Below, in pieces: positions 9,200-19,560 of a DNA stretch of 64,000 bases. The DNA is from Flavobacterium sediminilitoris. GTDB taxonomy: Bacteria > Bacteroidota > Bacteroidia > Flavobacteriales > Flavobacteriaceae. The position numbers and the translations under genes were made by a program. The stretch lies in assembly GCF_023008245.1 (NCBI RefSeq), contig NZ_CP090145.1, forward strand, positions 3,472,001-3,536,000. Direction: 5' to 3'. Position 1 is the stretch's first letter. Every line of letters begins with the position of its first letter. Below the pieces are notes generated by a model. It ran no database searches. It had not been told where the DNA came from and was given only the letters and a program-made list of their open reading frames with translations.

Positions 9200-11647
9200 A
9201 TGATTGTATTAAAATTTGGAGGCACATCTGTAGCCAACGCTCAAAATATTTCAAAAGTAATTGATATAGTAACTAAAAAATCTAAACAAAATAATTTAAT
9301 TGTTGTTGTTTCTGCTCTAAGTGGAGTAACTGATTTACTTCATTTAGCAGGAAGCACAGCTATAAAAAAAGACAAAACATATCTTGATATTATTTTAAAG
9401 ATTGAAACAAAACACATTGAAACAATACAAAAATTAATTCTTCCAGATGAGCAAAATACATTAGTTAACCTCATTAATAAAGAAATAGCCCAACTAAAAA
9501 TACTATTAGATGGTTGTTATCTTCTTGGAGAACTTACACCTAAAACATTAGACCGCATTTTAAGTTTTGGAGAATTATTATCTTCTCAGATTATTGCGTC
9601 CGCTTTAAAAAAAGTAAATATAAATAATTCCTTTGTTGACAGTAGAAATTTCATAAAAACAAATGCTTTTTTTGGCAAAGCAATAGTCGATTTTAACAAA
9701 ACAAAAATATTATTAACTGATTATTTTTCAAAAAACAATAATCAAATTTCACTATTCCCAGGATTTATAGCATCTACCGATGACGGAAACACAACTACCT
9801 TAGGAAGAGGAGGTTCAGATTATACAGCTTCCATTCTAGCATATTGCTTACACGCATCTTCTTTAGAAATTTGGACAGATGTTAATGGAATGTTTACTGC
9901 TAATCCGAAAATAGTAAAGCAAGCAAAACCTATCGTTTCTTTATCATATCAAGAAGCTATGGAATTATCTCATTTTGGAGCCAAAGTACTTTATCCTCCT
10001 ACTATTCAACCTGTCTTAAATTCAAATATTCCTGTTTGGATTAAAAACACATTTGAACCTAACGAAGAAGGAACTTTAATTTTTAATGAATCTGTTTCAA
10101 ACGGAAATCCTGTAAAAGGTATTTCACATATTGAAGACATTTCGTTAGTTACTATAGAAGGTTCTGGAATGATAGGAATAACAGGCTCTTCAAAACGACT
10201 ATTTGAAGTACTATCGCTTCATAATATAAATGTCATTTTTATTACACAAGCATCTTCTGAACATTCAATTTGTATTGGAATTTCAAATAATGATGCTGAA
10301 AAAGCAAAACTAGCTATTGATAATACTTTTGAAATTGAAATAAATCAAAATAAAATCAATTCTTGCATTGTAGAAAAAGATTTATGCATAGTAGCATTAG
10401 TAGGAGAAAACATGAAGAATCATCAGGGATTAAGTGGAAAAATGTTTGGAACATTGGGAAAAAACAATGTTAACATTCGTGCTATTGCTCAAGGAGCTTC
10501 AGAACGAAATATTTCAGTAGTTATCGATAAAAACGATGTTAAGAAAGCATTAAACTCACTACATGAACGTTTTTTTGAAGACAATACAAAACAACTTAAT
10601 TTATTTGTAATGGGAGTTGGAAATGTAGGAGAAAAATTTATTGATCAAATACATCAACAAAAAAAGTATTTGAGAGATAATCTTAAAATCAATATGAGAG
10701 TAATTGCCTTATCAAACTCACAAAAAATGATTTTTAACGAAGACGGAATACCATTAAATAACTGGAAATCAAAGATGAATAATGGTGAAAAAGCAAATAT
10801 TAAAAATTTCATTCATCAGGTACAAAAGTTAAACCTTCGTAATAGTATTTTTGTTGATATTACTGCAAATGCTGAAATCGCTTCTATTTATGATAAATTT
10901 TTAGAAAAAAACATAGCTGTTGTTACATGTAATAAAATTGCTTGTTCTTCAAAATTTGAAAACTATAAACATTTAAAAAACTTATCGAGAAAGTACAATG
11001 CACCATTTTTATTTGAAACTAATGTTGGTGCTGGATTACCTATAATAGATACTTTAAAACATTTAATTGCATCTGGTGATAAAATACATAAAATCAAAGC
11101 TGTTTTATCAGGAAGTTTAAACTTTATATTTAATAATTTTAGTGAATCTTTTTCTTTTTATGATGTTGTAAAAGAAGCTGGAATTCAAGGATACACAGAA
11201 CCTAACCCAAAAATAGATTTAAGCGGAATTGATGTAGCTAGAAAAATTCTAATTCTAATTAGAGAAAGCGGTTATGAAATGGAAATAGAAGCCATTCAAA
11301 ATAACTCCTTCCTTCCTGAAGAATGTCTAAATACAACAAATAATGATGACTTCTTTAATTCATTAACTAAGTATGCATCACACTTTGATTCTCTTTTAAA
11401 AGAAGCTAAAACAAAAAACAGTAAATTAAAATATGTTGCTTCTTTTGAAAACGGAAAAGCTAGCATTGGTTTAGAATTTATTCCAAAAGAAAGTCCATTT
11501 TACAACCTAGAAGGAAAAGATAATATTGTACAATTTTATACTGATAGGTATGTAGATCAACCTTTATTAATAAAAGGTGCAGGAGCTGGTGCAGCCGTTA
11601 CAGCATCTGGTATTTTTGCCGATATAATTAGAATTGGAAATGTATAA
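9200..11647 (+). CDS. thrA: bifunctional aspartokinase I / homoserine dehydrogenase I
   Basis: The fusion catalyses the first and third steps from aspartate to threonine. The N-terminal aspartokinase (about 1-295) opens with VLKFGGTSVANAQNI and has TLGRGGSDYTA. Two ACT domains follow (about 305-460), which in this family give threonine feedback. The C-terminal NAD(P)-binding homoserine dehydrogenase (about 470-815) has the fingerprint VMGVGNVGEKF and the catalytic region NVGAGLPIIDTLKHL. The 815-residue length matches E. coli ThrA. It is the first gene of thrABC, 63 nt ahead of thrB, and sits downstream of the Thr/Ile leader ORF, implying control by charged tRNA-Thr and tRNA-Ile. Confidence 0.97.
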   Translation: MIVLKFGGTSVANAQNISKVIDIVTKKSKQNNLIVVVSALSGVTDLLHLAGSTAIKKDKTYLDIILKIETKHIETIQKLILPDEQNTLVNLINKEIAQLKILLDGCYLLGELTPKTLDRILSFGELLSSQIIASALKKVNINNSFVDSRNFIKTNAFFGKAIVDFNKTKILLTDYFSKNNNQISLFPGFIASTDDGNTTTLGRGGSDYTASILAYCLHASSLEIWTDVNGMFTANPKIVKQAKPIVSLSYQEAMELSHFGAKVLYPPTIQPVLNSNIPVWIKNTFEPNEEGTLIFNESVSNGNPVKGISHIEDISLVTIEGSGMIGITGSSKRLFEVLSLHNINVIFITQASSEHSICIGISNNDAEKAKLAIDNTFEIEINQNKINSCIVEKDLCIVALVGENMKNHQGLSGKMFGTLGKNNVNIRAIAQGASERNISVVIDKNDVKKALNSLHERFFEDNTKQLNLFVMGVGNVGEKFIDQIHQQKKYLRDNLKINMRVIALSNSQKMIFNEDGIPLNNWKSKMNNGEKANIKNFIHQVQKLNLRNSIFVDITANAEIASIYDKFLEKNIAVVTCNKIACSSKFENYKHLKNLSRKYNAPFLFETNVGAGLPIIDTLKHLIASGDKIHKIKAVLSGSLNFIFNNFSESFSFYDVVKEAGIQGYTEPNPKIDLSGIDVARKILILIRESGYEMEIEAIQNNSFLPEECLNTTNNDDFFNSLTKYASHFDSLLKEAKTKNSKLKYVASFENGKASIGLEFIPKESPFYNLEGKDNIVQFYTDRYVDQPLLIKGAGAGAAVTASGIFADIIRIGNV

Positions 11648-11710
11648 AACTTATTTCTAGTTCTAAGAGTAATTAATTGTCTACGAACTAGAAAATCTAA
11701 ATAAAAAACA

Positions 11711-12646
11711 ATGAGTAATATAAAAATATTCTGTCCTGCTACAATTGCAAATCTTAATTGCGGATTTGATGTAATGGGACTATGTTTAGAAACTATAGGT
11801 GATGAAATGATATTTAGAAAATCACCAACAAAAGGGATAAAAATCACTAAAATAACAGGTGCAGAATTACCTTTTGAAATCGATAAAAATGTTGCAGGCG
11901 TTGCTGCATTAGCTATATTAAACAACTATGAAAAAGATTTTAATCCAGTATCATTTGGTATCGAAATTGAAATTCATAAAAAAATTAAAACTGGCAGTGG
12001 AATTGGTAGTTCTGCGGCAAGTGCAGCTGGAGCTGTTTTTGGAGTTAATGAAATTTTAGGAAAACCATATTCAAAAAGTGAATTAGTACATTTTGCTATG
12101 AAAGGAGAAGCTATTGCAAGTGGATCTGAACATGCAGACAATGTTACACCTTGCTTACTTGGCGGTTTCACTTTAGTAAGAGGTTATGATCCTTTAGATA
12201 TTATCAAAATTGAAAGTCCAAATGAACTTTTTGCAGTCGTTTTACATCCTCACATAGAAATTAAAACTTCAGATGCTAGAGCCGTTTTAGAACCAATGAT
12301 AAGTTTAAAAAATGCAATTAAACAATGGGGGAATTTAGGAGGGCTAATAGCTGGTTTATATATGAAAGATTATGAAATTATTAGTAGATCTCTAGAAGAT
12401 GTAATCATAGAACCGCTTAGAAAAGGATTAATTCCTAATTTTGATAAAGTTAAAAATAGTGCTTTAAAAAATGGAGCATTAGGAGCTGGAATTTCTGGAG
12501 CTGGACCTTCAATTTTTGCATTATGCAAAGGAAGTAGCATTGCTAAAAATGTAGCAAAAGCAATGGAAAACACCTATTTAAAAACAAATATCCCTTTTGA
12601 TATACATATTTCAAAAGTAAATGATGAGGGAGTAAAAATAATTTAA
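11711..12646 (+). CDS. thrB: homoserine kinase
   Basis: This GHMP-family kinase phosphorylates homoserine to O-phosphohomoserine using ATP. The start CPATIANLNCGFDVMGL and the ATP-binding glycine-rich loop KIKTGSGIGSSAASAAGA (about 93-110) are diagnostic, and the C-terminal GAGISGAGPSIFAL motif is intact. At 311 residues it has the normal length. It lies between thrA and thrC in the biosynthetic order, 15 nt ahead of thrC, so the three are almost certainly one transcript. Confidence 0.97.
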   Translation: MSNIKIFCPATIANLNCGFDVMGLCLETIGDEMIFRKSPTKGIKITKITGAELPFEIDKNVAGVAALAILNNYEKDFNPVSFGIEIEIHKKIKTGSGIGSSAASAAGAVFGVNEILGKPYSKSELVHFAMKGEAIASGSEHADNVTPCLLGGFTLVRGYDPLDIIKIESPNELFAVVLHPHIEIKTSDARAVLEPMISLKNAIKQWGNLGGLIAGLYMKDYEIISRSLEDVIIEPLRKGLIPNFDKVKNSALKNGALGAGISGAGPSIFALCKGSSIAKNVAKAMENTYLKTNIPFDIHISKVNDEGVKII

Positions 12647-12661
12647 TACACCAATTTTAAA

Positions 12662-13954
12662 ATGAAATATTACAGTTTAAACAATAAAAATCATACGGTG
12701 TCTTTTCAAGAAGCAGTAATAAACGGACTTTCACCAGATAAAGGATTATATTTCCCATCAAAAATTTCAGAATTACCTAAAACCTTTTTTGAAAACATTG
12801 AAAATACATCAAATGAAGAGATTGCTTTTGAAGTGATTAAACCTTTTATAAAAGATGAAATTCCTGAAAAAGAATTAAAACAAATTATTAAAGAAACTAT
12901 ATCTTTTGATTTTCCTTTAAATAAAGTAGAAAATAATATCTATTCATTAGAACTATTTCATGGCCCAACAATGGCTTTCAAAGATGTTGGCGCTCGATTT
13001 ATGTCACGTTGTCTAGCATATTTCAACAAAAACAAAGACCAAAAAAATATCGTTTTAGTTGCTACTTCAGGAGACACAGGAGGAGCTGTTGCAAATGGTT
13101 TTTTAGGAGTAAAAGGTGTAGAAGTAATTATTTTATATCCATCAAAAAAAGTAAGCGATATTCAAGAAAGACAACTAACTACTTTAGGACAAAATATCAC
13201 AGCATTAGAAGTCGAAGGTAATTTTGATGATTGTCAAGATATGGTAAAAAAAGCCTTTTTAGACGAAGAATTAAGACATCAAAATCTTACCTCGGCAAAT
13301 TCTATTAATATTGCACGTTGGTTACCTCAAATGTTTTACTTTTTCTTTGCATATAAAGCGCTTAAAAAATTCAACAAATCATTAATCACGTCATGTCCTA
13401 GTGGTAATTTCGGGAACATTTGTGCTGGAATATTAGCAAAAAAACTAGGTTTACCTATTCATCATTTTGTAGCTACAACAAATGCAAACGACACTATTCC
13501 TAGATTTTTAACAAATGGAGTTTATGAACCAAAACCATCAATTGCTACAATTTCAAACGCAATGGATGTTGGAAATCCAAGTAATTTTGTTAGAATCCAA
13601 GAAATGTATAACAATGATTTGTCTGAATTTAAAAAAGATTTTTCATCTTATACTTTTACAGATGAAGATACATTAGAAGTAATGAAAAATATTTATAATC
13701 AATATAATTATATTGCAGAACCACATGGAGCAGTTGGCTATTTAGGTTTAAAAAAAGAACTTAAAAATCACCCCGAAGCAATAGGTTTTTTCTTAGAAAC
13801 TGCACATCCTGTAAAATTTATAGATATTGTTGAATCTACATTAAACATAAATCTTCAAATTCCTGAACAAATAAAAAATGTTCTTAGCAAAGAAAAGAAA
13901 AGCATTAAAATAAAAAATTACGATCATTTAAAAACAATAATACTTACAAAATAA
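12662..13954 (+). CDS. thrC: threonine synthase
   Basis: This PLP enzyme converts O-phosphohomoserine to threonine, the last step of the operon's pathway. The PLP lysine lies in HGPTMAFKDVGAR, and the phosphate-binding loop (SCPSGNFGNICAG) and VATSGDTGGAV are present. The N-terminal part (YYSLNNKNHTVSFQEAVI.. GLSPDKGLYFP) is that of the longer E. coli-type ThrC. Length is 430 residues. No convincing terminator was found in the 117 nt before gcvT. Confidence 0.97.
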   Translation: MKYYSLNNKNHTVSFQEAVINGLSPDKGLYFPSKISELPKTFFENIENTSNEEIAFEVIKPFIKDEIPEKELKQIIKETISFDFPLNKVENNIYSLELFHGPTMAFKDVGARFMSRCLAYFNKNKDQKNIVLVATSGDTGGAVANGFLGVKGVEVIILYPSKKVSDIQERQLTTLGQNITALEVEGNFDDCQDMVKKAFLDEELRHQNLTSANSINIARWLPQMFYFFFAYKALKKFNKSLITSCPSGNFGNICAGILAKKLGLPIHHFVATTNANDTIPRFLTNGVYEPKPSIATISNAMDVGNPSNFVRIQEMYNNDLSEFKKDFSSYTFTDEDTLEVMKNIYNQYNYIAEPHGAVGYLGLKKELKNHPEAIGFFLETAHPVKFIDIVESTLNINLQIPEQIKNVLSKEKKSIKIKNYDHLKTIILTK

Positions 13955-14071
13955 TGCTATTACAAAAAACAAGAAAAATGTTAAAAACATATCGACAATT
14001 TATAAGTTTTCGAGCCTTTTAATTGAGTTTTTTTGAATAAATTAGCCACTTTAATTTTTTAACTACAAATA

Positions 14072-15154
14072 ATGAAAAATACGACTTTATCACACGTTCA
14101 TGAAAGCTTAGGAGCAAAAATGGTTCCTTTTGCAGGTTACAATATGCCTGTTCAATATGAAGGTGTAAATACGGAACATGAAACTGTAAGAAACGGTGTA
14201 GGTGTTTTTGATGTCTCTCACATGGGTGAATTTCTTTTAACAGGTGAAAATGCATTAGCATTAATACAAAAAGTAACATCAAATGATGCTTCTGTTTTAG
14301 AAATTGGTCGTGCACAATATTCATGTTTACCAAATAATGAAGGAGGAATAATTGATGATTTAATTATATACAAAATAAAAGAAGATCAATATTTATTAGT
14401 TGTAAACGCTTCAAATATTGAAAAAGATTGGAACTGGATTTCATCTCAAAATGATTTAGGTGTCGATATGAAAAATATTTCAGAAGACTATTCATTACTT
14501 GCAATTCAAGGTCCTAAAGCTGTTGAAGCTATGCAATCTTTAACATCTGTAGACCTATCAACAATCAAATACTATCATTTTGAAGTAGCAGATTTCGCAG
14601 GAATAGAGAATGTAATTATTTCAGCAACTGGATATACAGGATCAGGTGGATTTGAAATCTACTGTAAAAATTCTGAAGTAGAACAAATTTGGAACAAAGT
14701 GTTTGAAGCTGGTGCTTCCTATGGCATAAAACCAATTGGTTTAGCTGCACGTGATACACTACGTTTAGAAATGGGATTCTGTTTATATGGAAATGATATT
14801 AACGATTCTACTTCACCACTTGAAGCTGGATTAGGATGGATTACAAAGTTTACAAAAGAATTTACAAACTCTGAAAATTTAAAAAAACAAAAAGAAGAAG
14901 GTGTAAGTCGTAAATTAATTGCATTTGAATTAATTGATAGAGGAATTCCACGTCACGATTATGAAATTGCAGATGCTAATGGAAATGTAGTTGGAATTGT
15001 AACTTCTGGAACACAATCACCATCATTAGGAAAAGCCATTGGATTAGGATATGTTCCTACAGCATTATCAAGTGTTGATTCTGAAATTTTTATTCGAATT
15101 AGAAATAAAGACGTAGCAGCAAAAGTGGTTAAATTACCATTTTATAAAAAATAA
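14072..15154 (+). CDS. gcvT: glycine cleavage system aminomethyltransferase (T protein)
   Basis: The T protein transfers the methylene group from the aminomethylated H protein to tetrahydrofolate and releases ammonia. The opening [21 protein letters not shown], the folate-region VFDVSHMGE and the C-terminal [20 protein letters not shown] are characteristic. The 360-residue length is normal. gcvH and gcvP are not in the window, so the system is encoded at separate loci here. It stands alone, followed after 67 nt by a gene with its own promoter. Confidence 0.97.
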   Translation: MKNTTLSHVHESLGAKMVPFAGYNMPVQYEGVNTEHETVRNGVGVFDVSHMGEFLLTGENALALIQKVTSNDASVLEIGRAQYSCLPNNEGGIIDDLIIYKIKEDQYLLVVNASNIEKDWNWISSQNDLGVDMKNISEDYSLLAIQGPKAVEAMQSLTSVDLSTIKYYHFEVADFAGIENVIISATGYTGSGGFEIYCKNSEVEQIWNKVFEAGASYGIKPIGLAARDTLRLEMGFCLYGNDINDSTSPLEAGLGWITKFTKEFTNSENLKKQKEEGVSRKLIAFELIDRGIPRHDYEIADANGNVVGIVTSGTQSPSLGKAIGLGYVPTALSSVDSEIFIRIRNKDVAAKVVKLPFYKK

Positions 15155-15161
15155 GTAACAA

Positions 15162-15192
15162 TTTGAATAATTGTAAAGAAACCTTATTTTTG
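15162..15192 (+). promoter_or_regulatory. promoter of the YebC-family gene
   Basis: TTTG at 15162-15165, a 19-nt spacer and TATTTTTG at 15185-15192 match the Bacteroidota consensus perfectly. The predicted transcript start is about 25 nt before the ATG at 15222. Confidence 0.75.
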
Positions 15193-15221
15193 CACATTAT
15201 ACTGAGATAAAACAATTAGAA

Positions 15222-15941
15222 ATGGGAAGAGCATTTGAATTTAGAAAAGCACGAAAAATGAAACGTTGGTCAGCAATGGCAAAAACGTTCACTAGAATAG
15301 GTAAAGATATTGTTATGGCCGTTAAAGAAGGCGGACCAAACCCTGACACTAATTCTCGTTTAAGAGCTGTTATACAAAATGCAAAGGCAGCAAACATGCC
15401 AAAAGACAATGTAGAACGCGCTATTAAAAAAGCTTCCGATAAAGATACTGCTAATTTCAAAGAAGTTCTTTTTGAAGGTTATGCTCCACATGGAATAGCC
15501 ATACTTATTGAAACAGCTACAGACAATAACAATAGAACTGTTGCAAATATTAGAAGTTATTTTAATAAATGTAATGGAACAATGGGAACACAAGGTTCTG
15601 TAGAATTCATGTTTGATCATACTTGTAATTTTAGAATTCCAGCAGAAGGACAAGATGTAGAAGAATTAGAATTAGAAATGATTGATTTTGGTGTAGAAGA
15701 AATTTTTGCAGATGAAGATGGTATTCTAATGTATGCTCCTTTTGAAAGCTTTGGAAATATCCAAAAAGAATTAGAAAATAGAAATTTAGAAATCTTATCT
15801 TCTGGTTTTGAAAGAATTCCACAAGTAACAAAAGAACTTACTCCTGAGCAAGTTGCTGATGTAGAAAAGTTATTAGAAAAAATTGAAGAAGATGATGATG
15901 TCATGAATGTATATCACACAATGCAAGAAAGTGCAGAATAA
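15222..15941 (+). CDS. YebC/PmpR family protein (DNA-binding or ribosome-associated regulator)
   Basis: A 239-residue member of the TACO1/YebC family, recognised by MGRAFEFRKARKMKRWSAMA, by KAANMPKDNVERAIKKAS and by the middle GTMGTQGSVEFMF. Members have been described as transcriptional regulators and, more recently, as factors relieving ribosome stalling at proline runs. The sequence does not distinguish these roles. The typical YebC opening is usually MAGHSKW..; this copy has the shorter MGRAFEF form frequent in Bacteroidota. It has its own promoter and a strong terminator, so it is probably monocistronic. Confidence 0.93.
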   Translation: MGRAFEFRKARKMKRWSAMAKTFTRIGKDIVMAVKEGGPNPDTNSRLRAVIQNAKAANMPKDNVERAIKKASDKDTANFKEVLFEGYAPHGIAILIETATDNNNRTVANIRSYFNKCNGTMGTQGSVEFMFDHTCNFRIPAEGQDVEELELEMIDFGVEEIFADEDGILMYAPFESFGNIQKELENRNLEILSSGFERIPQVTKELTPEQVADVEKLLEKIEEDDDVMNVYHTMQESAE

Positions 15942-15960
15942 TTATTCAAAATAAATTCAA

Positions 15961-15994
15961 AAAACTCCAAGATATACATACTTGGAGTTTTTTT
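15961..15994 (+). terminator. intrinsic terminator
   Basis: An 11-bp stem (AAAACTCCAAG, 15961-15971, with 15981-15991), a 9-nt loop and a run of T residues form a classic rho-independent terminator for the YebC-family gene. Confidence 0.9.
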
Positions 15995-16034
15995 GTATAA
16001 ATAGACATATTGTAAGATTTTACATCATTTTTAT

Positions 16035-16042
16035 TACATTTG
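16035..16042 (+). promoter_or_regulatory. -7 box upstream of the DUF6882 gene
   Basis: TACATTTG is an exact TAnnTTTG match, 21 nt before the ATG at 16064. The upstream -33 element is poor (TTG at 16010-16012). Confidence 0.5.
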
Positions 16043-16063
16043 TAATTATAAATAAATTTAAAA

Positions 16064-16771
16064 ATGGAAGACAATCATAAACAAACAGAATTTCAATCTT
16101 ATACAAAACAAAATTGTAATACTTCTTTAGAAATGTTAGAGCAAAATATTGCTTTATCTCTTGAAAAACAAGGAAATCTTGCTGATATAATTGATTCTAA
16201 ATCTTGGCAATTTGATATGAATGAAGGCACAATTTCATTTGAAGATATTATATTACCAATTCAAATCATAGGATCACTTTCTTTCAATAACAATTCTTGG
16301 ATGTGGGGTTGGGCAAATAGCAAAAGTGGAATTCCTGAAAACTTACTTATTCAATCAAATAAATTAAAAGCCATTGGTGAAGAAAAAAACATTGAAGAGT
16401 TAACAAATCCTCATTTTCATGTAGAAGAAAATTTTGAGCATAAAATAGGAATGATTGCTTGCGGAATCTTTAATTCAAAGAGCTATTATTGTGCGAATTA
16501 TGGTCAAGGAACACTTGTAGTTACAATTGATGATGATGCAATTCCAGCAATTGATAAAAGTAAACCTGAAAAAGTAATGACCAATTTTCCACAAGCAATA
16601 AGTAGTTTTGATGTTAATCATAAAAATGCCTTTATAAACTACTTAATTGACAGAGAAATACCATTAAAGATTACAAATAATTCTATCGAAGGAAAAAAAG
16701 ATAACAATATTATAATTGCTAACTTTGATGAACTTAATCGACTTACTTCATTAAATGGAGAATTAAAATAA
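16064..16771 (+). CDS. DUF6882-like protein
   Basis: A soluble 235-residue protein of unknown function. The tryptophan-rich core WMWGWANSKSGIPE (about 84-97) followed by an ALKAIGEE-like helix and an acidic/aromatic strand region matches my recollection of the DUF6882 family, found in many bacteria and often near immunity-type genes. There is no signal peptide. The gene ends 9 nt before a SET-domain gene, so the two are likely co-transcribed. Assignment to DUF6882 is by pattern memory only. Confidence 0.6.
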   Translation: MEDNHKQTEFQSYTKQNCNTSLEMLEQNIALSLEKQGNLADIIDSKSWQFDMNEGTISFEDIILPIQIIGSLSFNNNSWMWGWANSKSGIPENLLIQSNKLKAIGEEKNIEELTNPHFHVEENFEHKIGMIACGIFNSKSYYCANYGQGTLVVTIDDDAIPAIDKSKPEKVMTNFPQAISSFDVNHKNAFINYLIDREIPLKITNNSIEGKKDNNIIIANFDELNRLTSLNGELK

Positions 16772-16780
16772 TAGTAACCT

Positions 16781-17206
16781 ATGGTATATTCTGACAACAC
16801 AATTGAAGCCTTAGAATCAGATTATTTATATATTGAAACCTCTCAATTAATAAATGCTGGTAAAGGATTATTTACGGCTATTAAAATATACCAAGACGAA
16901 ATTATCTCCATATTTAAAGGAGAAATTCTAAATGACGAACAAGTAAAAGAACGTATCACAAATAAAAAAGATCAATATTTCATTAACATGATTGATGGCA
17001 AAACATTAGATTCAATGAATGTTGATTGTTTTGCAAAATATGCAAATGATGCTAAAGGTACTTCTAGTTCTAAATTTAAAAATAATGCTAAAATTACTTT
17101 AGATGAAAATAACAATGTTTGCATTATAGCTACAAAAAACATTAAACCTAATGAAGAAATTTTCTGTAGCTATGGTGCAAAATATTGGAAAAACAGGAAA
17201 TTTTAA
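16781..17206 (+). CDS. SET domain protein (putative lysine methyltransferase)
   Basis: A compact 141-residue protein consisting almost only of a SET domain, the fold of protein-lysine N-methyltransferases using S-adenosylmethionine. Visible are the N-terminal AGKGLFT turn (about 26-32), the core segment FAKYANDA (84-91; canonical enzymes have N-H-x-x-x-N-x) and the C-terminal NEEIFCSYGAKYW with the conserved tyrosine at about 131. The post-SET cysteines are absent. Bacterial SET proteins are uncommon and their targets mostly unknown. It lies 9 nt after the DUF6882-like gene, which could encode its substrate or partner; that is inference. It converges on the comM-like gene with 10 nt between stops. 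Confidence 0.85.
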   Translation: MVYSDNTIEALESDYLYIETSQLINAGKGLFTAIKIYQDEIISIFKGEILNDEQVKERITNKKDQYFINMIDGKTLDSMNVDCFAKYANDAKGTSSSKFKNNAKITLDENNNVCIIATKNIKPNEEIFCSYGAKYWKNRKF

Positions 17207-17216
17207 CTTCTATACA

Positions 17217-18752
17217 TCATCTTAACCATCCTTCTCTATCCAAACTACGATATTGAATAGCTTCAGCAATATGATGAGATTGAATAACACTTGAATCCTC
17301 TAAATCAGCTATTGTTCGAGATACTTTTAAAATTCTATCATAAGCTCTCGCTGATAAATTTAATCGTTCCATTGCTGTTTTCAATAATTGCAATGATTCA
17401 TCATCTAACGCACAATATTCTCTAATTAACTTACTACTCATCTGAGCATTATAATGAATAGTCTTCATGTTTTGAAAACGCAACGATTGAATATTTCTTG
17501 CTTTTGTAACTCGTTTTCTAATTTCTGCACTATTCTCTGCCTTTCTTTTTTCCGATAATTTTTCAAAAGGAACAGGAGTCACTTCAATATGAATATCTAT
17601 TCTATCTAATAAAGGACCTGAAATTTTACTCAAATAACGTTGCATTTCCATTGGCGAACTTGATACAGGAGCATTTGGATCATTAAAATAACCTCCAGGG
17701 CTTGGATTCATACTAGCCACTAACATGAAAGATGAAGGATATGTAATTGTAAATTTAGCTCTAGAAATGGTAACTTCTCTGTCTTCTAATGGTTGACGCA
17801 TTACTTCCAATACTTCTCGCTTAAACTCAGGTAATTCATCTAAAAACAAAACACCATTATGTGCTAACGAAATTTCCCCTGGTTGTGGATAGCTTCCTCC
17901 TCCTACTAAACTTACACTCGAAGAAGTATGATGAGGATTTCTAAATTGCCTTTGTGTCAATAACCCAGCCTCTTTTACTTTTCCTGCTACAGAATGGATT
18001 TTAGTTGTTTCCAATGCTTCTTGCATGGTCATAGGAGGTAAAATACTGGGTAAACGCTTTGCTAGCATTGTTTTACCAGATCCTGGCGGGCCAATTAAAA
18101 TTATATTATGACCTCCAGCAGCAGCAATTTCCATACATCTTTTTATAGATTCTTGTCCTTTAACATCAGAAAAATCAAATTCTGGAAATTCTAGTGTTTT
18201 ATTAAATTCTTCTTGACAATCAATAACCGTAGGAATCAAATCACCTTTTCCATTAAAAAAATCAATTACTTGTAATACATTTTCTACTCCATAAACATCT
18301 ATTCCATCTACAACAGCTGCTTCTTTAACATTTTGAATAGGCAAAATCACTCCTTTAAAACCTTCTTCTTTGGCCTTTATAGCTATTGATAACGCTCCTT
18401 TTATGGGTTGCAAACCACCATCAAGTGATAATTCACCCATAATAACATAATCATTTACTAAATCTATTTTTATTTGATTAGAAGCTGCTAAAATTCCAAC
18501 AGCAAGCGTTAAATCGTAGGCAGAACCTTCCTTACGCAAATCGGCTGGAGCCATATTTATCGTAATCTTCTTTCCAGGTAACGAATAATTATTGTTTTTG
18601 AGTGCAGCAGCAATACGATAACTGCTTTCTTTAATTGCGGAATCTGGTAATCCTACCAAGTGGTAGCCTATTCCTTTATCAATGTTTACCTCAACGGTAA
18701 TGGTCGTCGCTTCCACACCGAAAACGGCACTTCCGAATACTTTTACTAACAT
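17217..18752 (-). CDS. YifB/ComM-family Mg-chelatase-like AAA+ ATPase
   Basis: A 511-residue ATPase with an N-terminal Lon-protease-like ChlI domain (about 20-140; no protease activity is expected), an AAA module with Walker A GPPGSGKT (221-228) and Walker [11 protein letters not shown], and the C-terminal Mg_chelatase_C helix bundle ([20 protein letters not shown]). In gammaproteobacteria the homologue ComM is a branch-migration helicase for natural transformation. The family is broadly conserved in Bacteroidota, where the role is less defined. A -7 box (18787-18794, minus strand) precedes it. Confidence 0.93.
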   Translation of the reverse strand: MLVKVFGSAVFGVEATTITVEVNIDKGIGYHLVGLPDSAIKESSYRIAAALKNNNYSLPGKKITINMAPADLRKEGSAYDLTLAVGILAASNQIKIDLVNDYVIMGELSLDGGLQPIKGALSIAIKAKEEGFKGVILPIQNVKEAAVVDGIDVYGVENVLQVIDFFNGKGDLIPTVIDCQEEFNKTLEFPEFDFSDVKGQESIKRCMEIAAAGGHNIILIGPPGSGKTMLAKRLPSILPPMTMQEALETTKIHSVAGKVKEAGLLTQRQFRNPHHTSSSVSLVGGGSYPQPGEISLAHNGVLFLDELPEFKREVLEVMRQPLEDREVTISRAKFTITYPSSFMLVASMNPSPGGYFNDPNAPVSSSPMEMQRYLSKISGPLLDRIDIHIEVTPVPFEKLSEKRKAENSAEIRKRVTKARNIQSLRFQNMKTIHYNAQMSSKLIREYCALDDESLQLLKTAMERLNLSARAYDRILKVSRTIADLEDSSVIQSHHIAEAIQYRSLDREGWLR

Positions 18753-18786
18753 GGCTTATACTTTTAAATTTTGGCTTATATAAGTA

Positions 18787-18794
18787 CAAATATA
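18787..18794 (-). promoter_or_regulatory. -7 box upstream of the comM-like gene
   Basis: The minus strand reads TATATTTG here, an exact match to TAnnTTTG, 34 nt before the start codon. The -33 element is not clear. Confidence 0.45.
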
Positions 18795-18905
18795 GAAAAG
18801 ATTTTGAATTTTAATACTTTTTTAATTATTAACAATTATTCTTAACTGTAAACAATTATAAAAATTTATTTATAAATTAGTAAAAAATCCTTAGTAAATA
18901 ATATT

Positions 18906-19523
18906 ATGAGTTCAAAGATAGATATTTCTTCAACAGCAGTCGAAAAAGGAATTGAATTAGTCCAAGGATTTCTTGAAAAATTGGTTGGTGCTACCCTTGA
19001 AGAAACTGGTCTATTACTTGGTGATAAAATAAGAATATTTAGATTAAATAATCAAATCAAAATGCTTGTAAAAGCTCAAGAAATTTGTAAACAAAATAAT
19101 ATTACTTTAAAACAATTATCTGTTAAAGCGCTTGTACCATTATTGGAATATTCAAGTTTAGAAGATAATGAAACATTACAAGAAAAATGGAGTAATTTAT
19201 TAGTTAATCTTATTGATACAAAAGAAAATTACGAGTCGTCAATTTTTCCTTTTATACTAAATCAGTTAAGTTCAAATGAGTTATTAATTATTGAAAAAAT
19301 TTATAACTATAAAAATGAAAATTCACATTTAATCGATTATTCTAGTATTGATTCTAATTTTACTAATATTGAAAGAATAAATTTAATTAGATTAGGATTG
19401 ATTGAAATGGATATTACATCAAAGACTAATAAAAATAAAGCAACTTTATTATTAGGTGGCAGACAGTTTGGGTTAAGTGATTTAGGAAAGATGTTTATAG
19501 AATCTTGTACTTTACATAAATAA
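18906..19523 (+). CDS. Abi-alpha (formerly DUF4393) family protein
   Basis: A 205-residue soluble protein. The segment LSVKALVPLLEYSSLEDNETLQEKWSNLLVNLI (about 73-105, broken here by no gap) matches the core of the Abi_alpha/DUF4393 family, which was named after an abortive-infection protein. An amphipathic N-terminus (GIELVQGFLEKLVGATLEETG) precedes it and a winged-helix-like C-terminus follows. The gene stands alone, so a phage-defence role is suggested by family name only; many DUF4393 members are untested. It directly precedes the repeat-flanked patch at 19.5-21.2 kb. Confidence 0.7.
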   Translation: MSSKIDISSTAVEKGIELVQGFLEKLVGATLEETGLLLGDKIRIFRLNNQIKMLVKAQEICKQNNITLKQLSVKALVPLLEYSSLEDNETLQEKWSNLLVNLIDTKENYESSIFPFILNQLSSNELLIIEKIYNYKNENSHLIDYSSIDSNFTNIERINLIRLGLIEMDITSKTNKNKATLLLGGRQFGLSDLGKMFIESCTLHK

Positions 19524-19560
19524 GAAGTATCAAATCAAATATCATAAATATTAACCTACA

